Shown: positions 37,481-49,392, counted from the first letter of the stretch. The stretch is DNA of 64,000 nucleotides from Nageia nagi (GCA_050084985.1 JBITNC010000002.1:12834001-12898000); one strand, 5' to 3'. The notes: a model not told the origin generated them from the letters alone. Translations and numbers: made by a program.

Positions 37481-38108
37481 ATGAACCCGAGGTCACTAGA
37501 TCCCCCTTCCTAATAGGGATAATTGGCACTTTAGGTAACTTGGAGTGGAGCACCACTTGCTTGTTGGGCACACTACCTCACATAACTCATTCAATCCAAA
37601 ATGATTCTTGTTAGGTAATTGTGGGTCTTTTATTACACTGGTGACTCTAGTTAGATCTCTTGTTAGGTAATTATGGCTAATGGTTTCTTGTTTTTTATTT
37701 CATCGAGCATTGTCATGACCTATTTTATTGATATCCTAACTATAGTTAGTATGAATCCATATAGAATGTGTTTAAATCCACCCACTTTTTGCTATAAGGG
37801 GTTTTTATTTTTAATAAAATGGCTATTTCATCAAAAATAAAATATAATATTATTTAATTTTATCTGTAATTATTATTTTTAATATTTTTTATTTGATTGA
37901 ATACAATATTTTCTATTTTAATAATAAAATTTTTCTTATGTGGATGTTATTTTGTTTTATAACAATATAGCTCAACATTTATCTTGTTATTTAGTTTAAC
38001 TTTTATTTGATTGAATGCAATATTTGTTTTGTGAAGAATATAAAAATATTTTCTTACATTATAATTTATATAGGTGAAATGACATAATTAATGTCTTATG
38101 ATTATAGG

Positions 38109-39392
38109 AAGATAATGTTTTATTATTTTACTTATCTAATAATAAGAAAGATAACAACTATAAAGGAATTAAATATAGTTATCAAAAAAATTCACAATAA
38201 CATATATGTTATTCATTATAAATACCATGTTTTAAAATATGATACTGTAATATTAGAGTGTAGACATTAAAAGACATATAGATTAAGTTTTATTTAAATA
38301 TTATTTTCTTTTTTCAAATATTTAATTATAAACATGATTCTACTTTTCATAAACAATGATAAAAAAGATTATGATAATATCAAATTTTATTTGTTATGTT
38401 TTTTCTACATCTATATCTTGTATAAAATAGTGACAATTTAACATGTGAATTATATTATTTTTAAAATGTGTGTACACTAAATGAGTATTTGAAGAATTTA
38501 TTAGAATTATTTACTTATGCATGATTTCTTGTTTATTGGATTATTTTCTATAAGATGTAATTGAAAAATATTATATACAAAATTATATTTTTATTATAAA
38601 ATAGAAAAACTTTTGGAAATTGAATCATTATAATTTATATTTATATTCATACATTTGTAAAATAAATTTACATATTGAGTATAATGTTATATAATATCTT
38701 ACTATTTGTTTAAAAAAAATCTATTTGTATACTAGTTAATTTTTTAATAATATAATATTTATATATTCAACTATTTTATTATTACCATGTTGTGAATAGC
38801 ATTTTTAAAAATAAAAAATCTAATACATATATATTTTACCAATATTTTCATGCCATTGATAAGAAAAATAAGATCATTATACTAATGCTGCATACTATTA
38901 TACCATATCTTCTAACTAATCAATTATTTCAATTATCTAATAACAAATATAAATGAATTAAATAATATTAAAAATAAGTTGACCATAATAACATTTATTA
39001 TTAATTGAAAATATGATCTTTTGAAAAATGAAAATGTAATATAATACTTTGAAATATTATTAACTTATTTTTATTGAATAGTTTCAATGAATATATTATT
39101 ATTTAGTTTAATTTGTAATGATTGTATATAATATTTTTTATTTAATTGAATACAGTAGTTTTCATTTATTTTCCATTTGAATAATAGAATATTTCTTATG
39201 TGGATGTTATTTTGTTTTATAATAATATATTAAAAGAAGTGTGCCTTAATATTAATCTTATTATTCTCTTTAACTTTTATTTGATTGAATGCAATATTCT
39301 TTCTTATGAAGAATATAAAAAAAAAAATTATTATATTATAATTTATATAGGTACAAATACATAATCAATGTCTTATGATTATAGGAAGATAA
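38109..39392. repeat. Tandem duplication copy 2 (uninterrupted)
   Basis: About 1.28 kb, starting AGATAATGTTTTATTATTTT and ending TTATGATTATAGGAAG. It aligns with both parts of copy 1 and preserves the sequence that copy 1 had before the LINE inserted. It contains extra segments (about 38480-38640) absent from copy 1. The nature of the unit is unknown: no terminal inverted repeats or coding frame are seen. Confidence 0.8.
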
Positions 39393-40165
39393 TATTTACA
39401 ATAAATATTTATGTTTACAAACATGTTAGCTAATTCAAAATTATTATTATTATTATTGTTATTATTATTTGAACTATGAAATAGGGTCAAACATGACCAA
39501 CTCAAACCAATAAACTAATACTACATAATTATATTTTACTAGTATAACTATTAACTTATAACTTAACAATAATCATTCTTCTTTAATACTTTTGAAAGTA
39601 AATTGCAGTATCTTAAACATGGATATCACCAATATAAAATCAAATATTTATTATGGTGTAAGATATGTGAAACAAAAATAAAACCTTCGAGTATATTTCA
39701 ATGCAATGAGATAATAAATAGTATTGAGGAGCATAGTCACTATTTTAAAAAACAAATTCAAAAAATTTTCATCTTTTGTATGGAAGTTAGGGTTCCTTTC
39801 CCATCATATTTTCCTTTTGATATGATTTATGAGATGTGTATAAAGGGGAATACGAAGACTATCTACAATGTGTATTTGTTATGTAAAGTACTAAAAATTG
39901 ATTTACATCATAAATGGTTCAATATAGATGAAACCAATAGATAGGGTTGTTATGTAAATTATTATAGATTAAGTTTTAGTTGTTAAACTATAGAGATTTA
40001 TTTAATTTGCTAAGAAATATTTCAATTTGAATGGAATTTGAAAATTCTCTATTAGTTTTAGAATGATTTAAAAGGAATATGGTGAGTGGTTGAAATGGGA
40101 GAGGTACTACCTTACATCATTAGGGATCACACTTAGAGAATATTTTTTATATGCTTGGCATTTTA
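39393..40165 (+). other. Stretch with an unidentified open frame
   Basis: An open frame at 39603-39944 (113 codons, Lys/Ile-rich, FCMEVRVPFPSYFPFDMIYE in the middle) ends just before the Helitron-type sequence. I cannot place it in a family. A short (ATT)n run lies at 39440-39467. The rest is AT-rich and empty. Confidence 0.3.
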
Positions 40166-40169
40166 GCAA

Positions 40170-40830
40170 ATGGTAATTAGTAAATCCTTTTTCCATATCA
40201 GTATTGAAGTGAGTAGAGTTATCGAATGTGATATATCTACCCAACAAATATGCCACCTTCTACAAAAACTACCATTGACCATATGTAACAAAACATTCTT
40301 TTCTTTAAATATCAACCAAAAAAACCTTCAACATATATCACTCTCAAATACTTCCCCTTCATATTCAAAAATCTTCATTGATGTCTATATGACCCAACCT
40401 ATATTTATGACTATAATGTCACTTACTAAATTTGCTAAAAGCTGGACATTCAAAGTAGCTCACAAATATACACCATGGAAACAACATTCTAAAGCTAAAA
40501 TCATCAGAGTGTCTCTAAGGTTTACAACCATCCCCTCAAAGGATGAAGTTTATTATCATGCTTTTTGTTTGATAGAGTTTCTTCTATATCATCTATTGCA
40601 TATCATTTAAGATGATTTTGGTACTAATAAGGATGATAATATAGCAAAATTGAAGAGATTTCAAAATTATTACACTCCATGGCATGCATATCACATAGAA
40701 ACAAACTTGTCAAAAAGAGTATTATCGACTCACCATCCTCCCAACAAATGTACTTTGAAACTTAAATAGATATATTGAATGGCAGATCATTATGCATATT
40801 GCAAAATATTCACCAATAGGCTAATATAAG
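40170..40830 (+). pseudogene. Helitron helicase, upstream part
   Basis: The 146-codon stretch carries CDISTQQICHLLQKLPLTIC followed by NKTFFSLNIN. It corresponds to the conserved D-I/F-S-A-Q-x-x-C-H-LL segment between the Rep and Pif1-type helicase parts of plant Helitrons. YTPWKQHSKAKIIRV and later YYTPWHAYHIETNLSK fit the downstream text of the same proteins. The frame ends TAA at 40608 and becomes unreadable by about 40,830. The next part of the helicase is about 10 kb away in the same orientation. The protein would drive rolling-circle transposition. Confidence 0.7.
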
Positions 40831-41139
40831 TTTTTTTAATGTTAAAATATTTCAAAAATTTGGACCTGAGATATTGTACCATTTAGCCTAAATTTTTCAA
40901 GACAAAAAACAATTATGGGTCTACTTGCCAATATTTTATATTTTTTTTATAAAGATTAGTGTAAATAGCCACCTATACCTCCTATACTTTTGCAAGCAAT
41001 CACCTTGAAAATTAAAAAAGAAAAAATCTTGATAAAATTGCCAATTATACCCTATATATATATATAGCATATGAGACTAGTCAAATATACAAACATTTCA
41101 AATTTTTAAATTCTCTAAGATTCTCATTTGCAAGGGATT

Positions 41140-41530
41140 GCAGATGCTCATCAATATGATATTGAAGACACTTTCTTGTGGATATTGTAGATGCTCAATG
41201 GTGTGATATTAAAGATGCTCATTAGTTGGTTGTTCAAGACACTCATTAGTGTGTTATTGAATACACTCATCAGTGTTGAATTGAAGATGCTCATTTGTGT
41301 GGGATTGAAGATGCTCATCTATGTGGGATTAAAGATGCTCATTTGTGATATGTTGGAGATGTTCATTTGTGTAAAATTATAGATGCTAGTCTATGCAACA
41401 TTGGAGATGCTCATTTGTGCAACATTGTAGATGTTCATCTATGCAATATTGTAGACACTTGTATGTTCAACATTGCATATGCTTGTCTATGATATATTGA
41501 AGATGCTTTCTCATGGGTAATTATAGTGCT
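41140..41530 (+). repeat. Minisatellite based on AGATGCTCAT
   Basis: About thirteen copies of a 27-30 bp unit such as TTGAAGATGCTCATTTGTGT with GGGA are visible, with drift at the ends. The open frame at 41191-41382 is just the translated repeat (MLI-x-x-x-LK pattern). Confidence 0.75.
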
Positions 41531-41797
41531 CATTAGGTAGAGTATTACAAACACTCATTACAAATGTAGACTCTAATCTCTAAGGAATGGTGCCCACTGG
41601 AAAATTGAAGGAAATGAAGTGGGACAATCCACCTACAAAAAAACTTGAAAAGCATTTTACATGTAGAAGACATCGACATTCTGTAATATGATTATTTTAG
41701 GTTCGTTTGTACAATCACTTATTATTCTCCTTTTACATATAAATAGTTTAATTTTATTTTAGTCATCATATGCTTAGGAATATACTCATATGCAAAA

Positions 41798-42020
41798 AAT
41801 ACAGTTGATCCCAATTTGCCACTACATGAGGATGTTCTAAAAAATACTATTGATCCAGATAAATAGCCAATTGAAGATATTTTTAAAAATACTATTGATC
41901 TTGATATGCCATCACTTGAAGATTTTTAAAAATACAGCTAATCCTAATATGCCACCACTTTGAAGATATTATTGAAAATAATGTTTATCTTGATATGCCA
42001 TCACTGAAAAAAATATTTGA
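41798..42020 (+). repeat. 45-bp coding-type tandem repeat at hAT N-terminus
   Basis: Five copies of about 45 bp encode variants of NTIDPDxPxxEDIFK: NTVDPNLPLHEDVLK, NTIDPDK then PIEDIFK after a stop, NTIDLDMPSLEDF, then two diverged copies. The unit keeps three-base periodicity except for single-base losses, so it arose while coding. It leads into the hAT frame at 41995. Confidence 0.75.
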
Positions 42021-44840
42021 TGATGATATGCATGATAATGATAATATTTTGAATCATAAAAGCATACATTTTGTACCTAATTCAACTACTATAGCTTCAA
42101 AAACTCTTATTAAAATTCATAATATTAAATTTGATATAGATACAAAAAATCAACGAAAACCTAAATTTGCAAGTAGTGCTTCACATAAAACTAGGAAAAA
42201 ATAAAGTCGTTGGTCTATTGGGAGATCATTTAAGGAAGTATGGTTATCACAATTTCCATTCATTGTCGTTATGATTCTTGAGAATGGTGATCCACCAATA
42301 GAATGCAAATGCAAGATTTTTTTATGGAAATTAGGAAGGGGTTAGAAGATGCAACTTATATATGACATAATTGAAAAACATTATGGAAAGGCATATGTAA
42401 AAATAATAGATCAATGTGGAATAGTTAGAAAAAAAATACATCATAAAGGATGAGACTAAATGTTTCCATAAGAAATATAAAATTGAATATAACAAGATTT
42501 TGAAAAAAAAATAAATTCATGATCAAATTGGAGCAACAATTATAGTACAATATAGAAAAGGAAAAGAAAAAATATTAGTTTCAAAAAGTTTATAATTTGT
42601 ATTTATTTTTCATCTTTTGAAACAAGGGAAGCCAATGATAAATTTTTATGATCATAAAACACTTTTTGATTTAGTAAGTGTACAACACCTCCTAATTTCT
42701 CATTGGTTTGATTGAAGTGGTTGAGAAATGGTATAATATCTTGCAATGGTCAAAAATAAAGATTTAATTAAAAGTGTAAAAAATCAAGATTCATTTCTTT
42801 ATCAATTGATGAGGTAACTATGGTAGATAGCATATCATGTGTATGTATACATGTTTATACTTTTATTGAATATATTAGACAATTGTATTTGCTAATAATA
42901 CATAGAATAAAAGAAGCTTGTAACTCAAAAAACCTTTTCAATCTTGTTGTAAATAGTTTGAAAGAGATTGCTAATTTAGATGATGTAAAAATTCTAAGAA
43001 AGCTAATATGTGTAGGTGTGTATGGTGCTTCAGTAATGCAATGAAATAGAAATGGACTTTGTATTCATCTTCAAACATTGGTTGCTCTGTATATGATTCT
43101 TATTTATTGTATGGCTCATATATTGAACCTTGAATATAAAATTGTAACTACACATACTTTTGTGGCCAAAGTGGAGGAAGTGATAGATGAAGTGTATGCA
43201 TACTTTTCAAAAAGCTCCAAAAGGATTGTTGAATTCCAACAATTTGTTTTTGAAAAATTTGATGGAAAAATACTATTAAAACATGTTGACACCAGACGAA
43301 TTTGAGCAATATAAACTTTTAACAGGTTTTTTTATCAAGATAGAAGAGTTGTTGATAGAGCTAAGGATTTGTATCACATGAAAAAATTAGAAATATTGTT
43401 AACATTATGTGGAATGATACCAATGTTATATTAAATGAATAAATTGATCAAGATGTATCAAGAGATATCTATATAGATAATTGATTTTGTAAGTGAAAGG
43501 AAATTAGGATGCTGGACTATTAACATGTTGTATGAAATAAATTTTATAGATCCATTATTTGAGAATTAGAATTCATTAACAAATGTAAAAAATCTAAATT
43601 TTTTTTTAAGATTCAATATTATTAATAGACTTTGTATCAGTGTCAATGATATAGATATTCCTCTATATTATTTCAAAAGACAAGGTGTAATGTCATTTGT
43701 TAAAATTGAATTTGAGCAAGTTCCTATAACGCTATTCAGATTTGAAATAATTTTGCAAGAATAAAAGAATTAAGATTAAAAACATTTTAGATACATTAAC
43801 AAAAGAAATTAGAGAAAGATTTCATAGAGATGATTTGTTTGAAGCTATGCTATGGTGAATCCAAATTTTTAGAATCCGATATTGGATTATAGCAACATAA
43901 GTCAATTTTTTAATAGACATATGGAGAATATAGTTAATAATTTTGGAAGAACTATTGAAGTAAATGGTATTGAGATAAAAGAAATTCTAGACAAAAAGGA
44001 TTTGACTCAACAATCTAGAATTTTTAGCTTGACAAGGGTTGGTTGATGCATGTGTTACCGGGGCCGTAACTTTTGATCTGGATGTTGTTTTGCTTCGAAT
44101 TTTGGACTGTGGCCTTGCTAGAACTGCCATACCCAAAAAATGATATTTTTAAGACATGATTCATCCATCTAAGGTCCTAAAAATAGGTTTTTTAAGAGCA
44201 CTTCCAATTTTTAGGCTTTTTTACATGTTGCGGCTTTAATAAATCTTGTTTTTCTTCTAGTTAAGTGCTGGTATTTTAGATAATGCTTAATTATTGTAAG
44301 AGGGATGCGCATGCAAATTTTGGGTGCAATCTGACTCATTTTGGTTTTTTAGCTTTTTTGTTGCTATTTAAAAGGATGGTATTCTCATGGAGAAGCAGTG
44401 TGGATTTAGGAATAAGAAGAGTACTTGGTCTGGATTTCTTCTGTATATTTTGTGATTGGATTTCAATTTTTATTTTCCTTTTACAGCTGAATTCACATCA
44501 TTGGTCAATTTAAAGAATTATTGAATACATTAGAGCCTAGTTCTATAACATGATTGTGGAAAAAACTTTATCCAAGTAGTATGCTATGATATTCAATGTT
44601 AGAGTATTTTAATTTATACAAACTCTATCAAATAATTATTTTGGGTTCTATGGAATATGAAAGGATTTTCAATGCTTTATAGTATATTAAATCAAAAATA
44701 TGAAATAGATTGGACAAAAATCTTGAAAGTTGTTTGCAGATTTATGTCTCACATCATATGCTAAAAAGCTTTTGCTATGATAGAGAAGTAGTGTTAAATA
44801 ATTGAGTGAGAGAAGGAGAGTAAATCAAATAGATGAAAAG
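41995..44840 (+). pseudogene. hAT-superfamily transposase pseudogene (zinc-finger-862-like)
   Basis: It begins in the acidic repeat and runs to SIGRSFKEVWLSQFPF (about 42215) and the degenerate zinc-finger region (ECKCKIFLWKLGRG). The catalytic core has FISLSIDEVTMVDSISCVC (42790) and ARG-less LICVGVYGASVMQ (about 43000), where the usual GADGAS has Asp changed to Tyr. It continues with IYCMAHILNLEYKIV (43110), VEEVIDEVYAYFSKS and ILLKHVDTRRI. The C-terminal dimerisation domain reads LGSMEYERIFNAL, stop, YIKSKI, NRLDKNLESCLQIYVSHHML (44640-44770). Many stops. Terminal inverted repeats were not found. It lies between the two parts of the Helitron helicase. Confidence 0.8.
44038..44486 (+). other. 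Intron-like or inserted segment in the hAT gene
   Basis: The coding match stops at IFSLTR (44035) and resumes at AEFTSLVNLK (44487). The 449 bases between begin GTTGGTTG, end TTTTCCTTTTACAG, contain a pyrimidine stretch and are richer in G and C (CCGGGGCCG near 44059) than the flanks. Strict splicing would shift the frame by one base, which leaves an intron in a decayed gene or a separate insertion equally open. Confidence 0.4.
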
Positions 44841-45129
44841 AAAGATGAGGATATCTTCATAGATCAAATTTTGAATATCTCAAAAGATTTAGATACATGT
44901 ACTAATGGATTTAATTCTCTAATGAACATGTTCTAGCTACCATAGTTATGAGTCAATTTTTATAATATGACCTTTAATGTAATTTGTTAGGAATTTCATG
45001 GATTTTTCACTATGTGGATGGAAGTGAATGTTATTTTTCAACAATGTTATGTAGACATTGTATTTGAGATTTGTTATGTTAGATTAAATTAGATATAGTT
45101 ATTCTAATTTCTCTAATGAATGCATGTGT

Positions 45130-45370
45130 CTTGAATCTTGATTCTTAACATAGACAATCATTAGTGTATTGACATAAATGATCTTTAAGATACAAATGAA
45201 TGTCTCTATTAGAACACTAATGATCATTTGTATTAATACACTGATGATCATCTATGTCAATATGTAGATGATCATCAGTGTCTTGACATAGATGATCGTT
45301 AGTGTCTTGACATAGTTGATCATCAGTGTCTTGACATAGATGATCATCAGTGTTAATAAATTGATGATAT
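45130..45370. repeat. TGATCA minisatellite, array A
   Basis: Units such as GACATAGATGATCATCAGTG and TCTT recur about eight times at roughly 22-31 bp spacing. The core GATGATCATC contains the palindrome TGATCA. Confidence 0.8.
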
Positions 45371-45554
45371 TTTGCATTTAAAATTACATATAAATGCTAT
45401 CATTTGAAGAAAATACTTAACTCAATATTGCAATATTACACTAATATTCTTCTAAATGATAAGTTACCATTCTAATTGTTATGAACTTTGAACATAGTTT
45501 CTAATACAAATTTCAAAAGCTATAATATAAAACACATATATAAGCAAACATTGT

Positions 45555-45960
45555 AATTGAGTTATGGGCATTACTTTTCATTTAAATAGTTCAATTTATT
45601 TTCATAATCATTAAAAAATACCATTTTGAATCGAATATTTATGCAAATGAAACATACTTCTAAAATGTTTACTCATACTTGTCCAAACATTCAATGTCTA
45701 TCAACAATTGTGATAATTGAAAAAAATATACTTATTCATACCCAAAATACTTTTTTTCATGATTCATGGGCATTAATATTCAATATTCATTTAAATAGTT
45801 CAATTTCTTACCACAATCATTCAAAAATACCATTTTAAATCACATATGTATGCAACTAAAGCATACTTCAAAAACATGTGATCATACTTATGCAGACATT
45901 CAATGTCCACTAACAATTGGAATGATTCAAAAAAAACTTGCTTGTATTATCAATAATGTC
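45555..45960. repeat. Tandem duplication of about 205 bp
   Basis: GGGCATTA ... TTCATTTAAATAGTTCAATT ... AATACCATTTT ... CATTCAATGTC ... ACAATTG occurs at 45562-45720 and again at 45768-45930 with moderate divergence. Non-coding. Confidence 0.7.
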
Positions 45961-46058
45961 ACAACATAAAATAAGTACAAGTCTTTATAAATTAAAAAAA
46001 CACTTTCAAAAAGTTTTTTATAAAACAAGCATCAAACATCCAAATATCCACTTCATGT

Positions 46059-47420
46059 TTAAATTTGAAATACTATCTTTTGAATAATGTCTTCAACATT
46101 CCCATGAATCTTCTCACTTTGTTGTTCAAGAGTATTAGTTTCAGAAAATGTAGGTTGGGATGTTGATCCCAACTCTACTGCTACCAATACTCCTCTTTGT
46201 GCACTATCCAATGTTTGTACTAAGTTTCTAAACTCTTTTCCCCCATCCTCTCCTTGTATCTCCATAGCTTCAGTCTCCTTTTCTTTTTGTTTCATTAGAC
46301 CATGGTAGACCATGTTATGGTCCTTTATTATTAATTTCAATGTGTTATTATCTATTAAAGCTTTAAGGAGCTTCTCCTTCTCAGTAGATGCATTAAGTAG
46401 GCTCTTCCTTACCTTTTCAACTTGAACAACCAAGTTGTTTACTTATTTTTTCAAGTTATCAAAGTTGAACTAAAAAATAAATTAAAGATGATACTTAAAT
46501 ATAAAAACTAAATAAAATAAGAAAATAAAACTAAATAATAAAATAAAAATGAAATTGCTTACAAAATGCTTACCTCTACTACTTCTTTTGTAGCTTCGAT
46601 AATTTTCACCTTTTACATATTAGTGTTCAAATAGTTGTAGTAGGCTTGAGCTTTGGCATCTAAATTTTCTAACTTGGTTAAAATATGATTTACATCAATG
46701 TTAGCATACAAAGAAGCAAATTCTATCTTTCTTGATGTGGCAACTTTAAAATATGCCATAAGCTTCTCTTGAGAATTTTCCAACTCTGAAAAAATATCTT
46801 ATCCCTCTTCTCATAGTTTGCAAATCTCGAATTGATCTCTTTTAACAATACTTTTGCATGAAATTCCCACATATTCACATTGAGAATGTTGGGAAGAATA
46901 GAATTTCTAATTATTGACTCCATATTTATATAAATTAAACTATCAATAGAAATAGAGGGATCTAAATCTTCCTCATCTTCTTATTCATTTTCTTCTATGG
47001 CTAGAGTTCCTATCATAGTCTGTTATGCTACCTGCTCTGAAGGCTTTTGGCTTATAGCAGCTTGATGTTGACTCTCTTTCCCTTTTCTTTCACCATGCAT
47101 TATGTCTTGCTCTTCCACCATTCCCTTCAAGTAATCCTCATCAAGGTCTAGTGTGTAAAGATCGATAATATTACATGTGGCTAAATTAATATTTAACAAA
47201 GTAAAATTTGGGATGTCATCAATAGATGGAATATTTTATGGCCTACAAGCATTTGATTTCATTATTATTCTACCTCTCCCTCTTTGAGTAAAAGTAGCTC
47301 TCCCACTAGCTAAAACATTCACTAAAATATCTAAAGGAATTTATTTTCCTTTTGGATGCACTCTCACTTGGCCTCTCATTAGTGGAATAAGGGGTGGAAG
47401 CATTGCTAGCAAAATAATGG
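46059..47420 (-). pseudogene. Coiled-coil protein pseudogene with a visible intron
   Basis: Read leftward, the minus strand gives text from about 47,400 (RGRGRIIMKSNACRP, then GMVEEQDIMHGERKGKES). A clean stretch follows at 46923-46723 (MESIIRNSILPNILNVNMWE), and after one frameshift the frame continues to 46574. There the exon ends at GAG followed by GTAAGC, and an intron of 104 bp ends TTTTTTAG at 46470. The next exon reads FNFDNLKK, stop, VNNLVVQVEKVRKSLLNAST and runs to TAA at 46059. The second exon is rich in Lys, Glu and Leu with heptad-like spacing, so a coiled coil is likely. I do not recognise the family. It lies downstream of a PMD-like stretch in the same orientation and may be the C-terminal half of the same gene. 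Confidence 0.5.
46470..46573 (-). other. Candidate GT-AG intron, 104 bp
   Basis: Donor GAG/GTAAGC at 46573 and acceptor TTTTTTAG at 46470 (minus strand) enclose a T- and A-rich stretch. Coding texture in the same phase (EVVE then FNFDNLKK) lies on both sides. This suggests the gene had a normal spliced structure and was not copied from RNA. Confidence 0.55.
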
Positions 47421-47689
47421 GTTTCTTCTATAGAATTAAAATATTAGACCTCCCACCATCAAAATATAAATTTATTTGATTAGTAATTTAATTATAACAC
47501 ACACTGCATTGTAGATAATGAGAAAGAAATAATTATTTTAAGGTATTCATCTAAGACCACTTTACATACCTTATAGCTCCAAGACTTGTGTGGATTCTAT
47601 AAAAATGGGCTATGCTTGTGTATTTTAAACTATATTTGCATATATAATCAATAAATAATTAAAAAAATGTTTAGAAATTAAAATAAATG

Positions 47690-47995
47690 ATTATCTACAT
47701 TCTTATTGATGATCATCATGAATAAGTCACAAATGATCATCTTTAGGATAACACTAGCAATCATTTATGTCATAACATAGATGATCATCTGTGTCATTTT
47801 CAAGATGATTATCAATGAGTTATCCATATCAATCATCATTGAGAATGCATAGATGAGATTGCATAAATGATCATTAGTGACTTATCCATGATGATCATCT
47901 TTAGGATGACATTAATGATCATCTCTGAGATTGCATGGATGATCATCAATGTCATTTAATAGGTGATCATCAATGATATTACACTGAATATCATT
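47690..47995. repeat. TGATCA minisatellite, array B
   Basis: Phrases like GATGATCATC and AATGATCATC with linkers TTTAGGATGACA, TTATCCATGA and GAGATTGCATG recur about nine times with irregular 25-40 bp spacing. The core is shared with arrays A and C, but the linkers differ. Confidence 0.75.
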
Positions 47996-48019
47996 AGTGT
48001 ATTCTCACTAACAATAATT

Positions 48020-48395
48020 TATGCAATCTCACTAACTAACTACCAAACTTCCAGTGTATGTTACACAAACAAAGTGTGAATACTTGGGACTAGGATAGTA
48101 GAGTTGTGTTGTTGAAATTGTTCAACTTCATTATCATCATCAACATTAATTTGAGAACTTTTTTTAATAAAAGATATAGGTTAAGATTTCACTAATGATA
48201 GTCAATGTAATATCATTGACAATCATCTATTCAATCTCACTAACTAACTACCAGACTGCAAGTGTATGTTCTACAACAAAGTATGAATACCTAGGACTAG
48301 GATAGTAGAGTTGTGTTGTTGCAATTGTTCAACTTCATTATCATCATCAACATTAATTTGAAATTTTTTTTAATAAATGATATGGGCTACAACTG
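48020..48395. repeat. Tandem duplication of about 195 bp
   Basis: TCACTAACTAACTACCA ... GACTAGGATAGTAGAGTTGT ... TTCAACTTCATTATCATCAT ... CATTAATTTGA occurs at 48027-48170 and 48235-48363 with few differences, so it is younger than most repeats here. It lies between the PMD-like and coiled-coil parts of the minus-strand pseudogene, where an intron would be. Confidence 0.8.
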
Positions 48396-48704
48396 TGGTA
48401 TGAAATGATAGAGTTATCCCTAGAATTTGAGATGCTATTTACATTTCTCCTATGCCTTTTTGAAGATTTCTTCACCAAGGGTGAATAAATATCCCCTTAC
48501 AAATATCCAACATCTTTTGGCTATGATTCTATTATTGCAGCCAATCTACAAAAAGATTGAATTTGTTGCCTTCCTCTACATTAAGGTTAAACAACATTTT
48601 CAATGAATCAAATAAAATTACCAATTATATATTAAATACATACAAAATTTTGAATAAAAACATAATTAATGATCATGGTACCTACACTTCTTCTACATTC
48701 AATG

Positions 48705-49392
48705 TTAACAATTTGAGTTGATAATGATTAATTGTTGGAGGTGGGGTACTTTTAGATAGTATAAAGCAAGAAAATAAGTAAACATTTTGAGAGCTTGATA
48801 TTTTGATAGTCCTAATATCACATCAGATTCTATTTGTAATGAATAAGCACCAATCAAATTTTTTATGTCAATACATATCAAAATGTAATAAAGCCCCCAA
48901 AATAGAATGTCCAATGCTCTCCCCTATAAAACTATTATTGCTTGGAAAAACTCTACAACAACCTTCAAGAAAGGGTTGTGGACATCATGCAAATTGAGAT
49001 CCCTTCTTGAGGGATTGTAGTTAACTACAAAAAAATATACTAAATCATCAAATCATGCAAAGTAAAACAAATAAAAAAGAATGAAAGGTACATCAAAATT
49101 AATAAAAATAATACTATACACTTTCACCTATTAAATAGTTGACCTAGATACCATAGTTTATTTCTAAATAAATTTTATCTTTGTCATTTAACAAATCCAC
49201 CTTTGTATTGACTTGATCTTTAGCATACTTGTATGGTAAACCTATCAACCTATATACATCAAAGGGTTTGATAGAAAAAGAAATAGGTTTCCCATGGATT
49301 ATCATTGTAGCAGTCAAATTTTTATTATCGAAGGAGTTAGTAATGGCATCAAGAAGAGGAATTTCATTCACAAATGTGCACATTGAAACCAA
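48705..49392 (-). pseudogene. PMD-like protein fragment (minus strand)
   Basis: The stretch 49392-49144 reads FVNEIPLLDAITNSFDNKNL, then TATMIIHGKPISFSIKPFDV and YRLIGLPYKYAK. This follows the plant-mobile-domain order: L-L-x-A-x-x-x-x-x-x, a short acidic gap, H-G-x-x-x-x-x, P-x-D-V-Y-R-L-x-GLP. After a stop-rich 230 bases, another stretch (48914-48705) carries GLYYILICIDIKNLIGAYSL and a hydrophobic LYYLKVPHL end, plausible as the later part of the domain. Assignment of the second stretch is weak. The neighbour to the left is the coiled-coil pseudogene in the same orientation. Confidence 0.45.

Larger units (their letters stand above)
31914..37848 (+). mobile_element. L1-type LINE, nearly full length
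   Basis: Two-ORF plant L1 layout: ORF1 from 32055 and ORF2 from 33322 with endonuclease, reverse transcriptase and zf-RVT regions, ending in an A-rich tail near 37,815-37,850 (AATAAAATGG ... CAAAAATAAAATA). The limits come from alignment of the surrounding tandem duplication. Base composition is clearly less AT-rich than the host repeat. A short near-duplicate around the junctions (ATATTATTATT on the left, ATAATATTATTT on the right) is compatible with a target duplication, but the DNA there is too simple to be certain. Confidence 0.8.
31017..38108. repeat. Tandem duplication copy 1 (split by a LINE)
   Basis: Two segments, 31017-31914 and 37849-38108, together align with 38109-39392. Shared landmarks include ATATAGATTAAGTTTTAT, AAATATTTAATTATAAACAT, CTTATGTGGATGTTATTTTG and TGTCTTATGATTATAGGAAG. 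The joined copy is about 1.16 kb. It is very AT-rich and non-coding; the open frame at 31678-31929 is incidental. Confidence 0.8.

Noticed and set aside
44283-44513. Hydrophobic open frame of 76 codons
   Set aside because: It lies inside the intron-like segment of the hAT pseudogene and crosses its putative acceptor.
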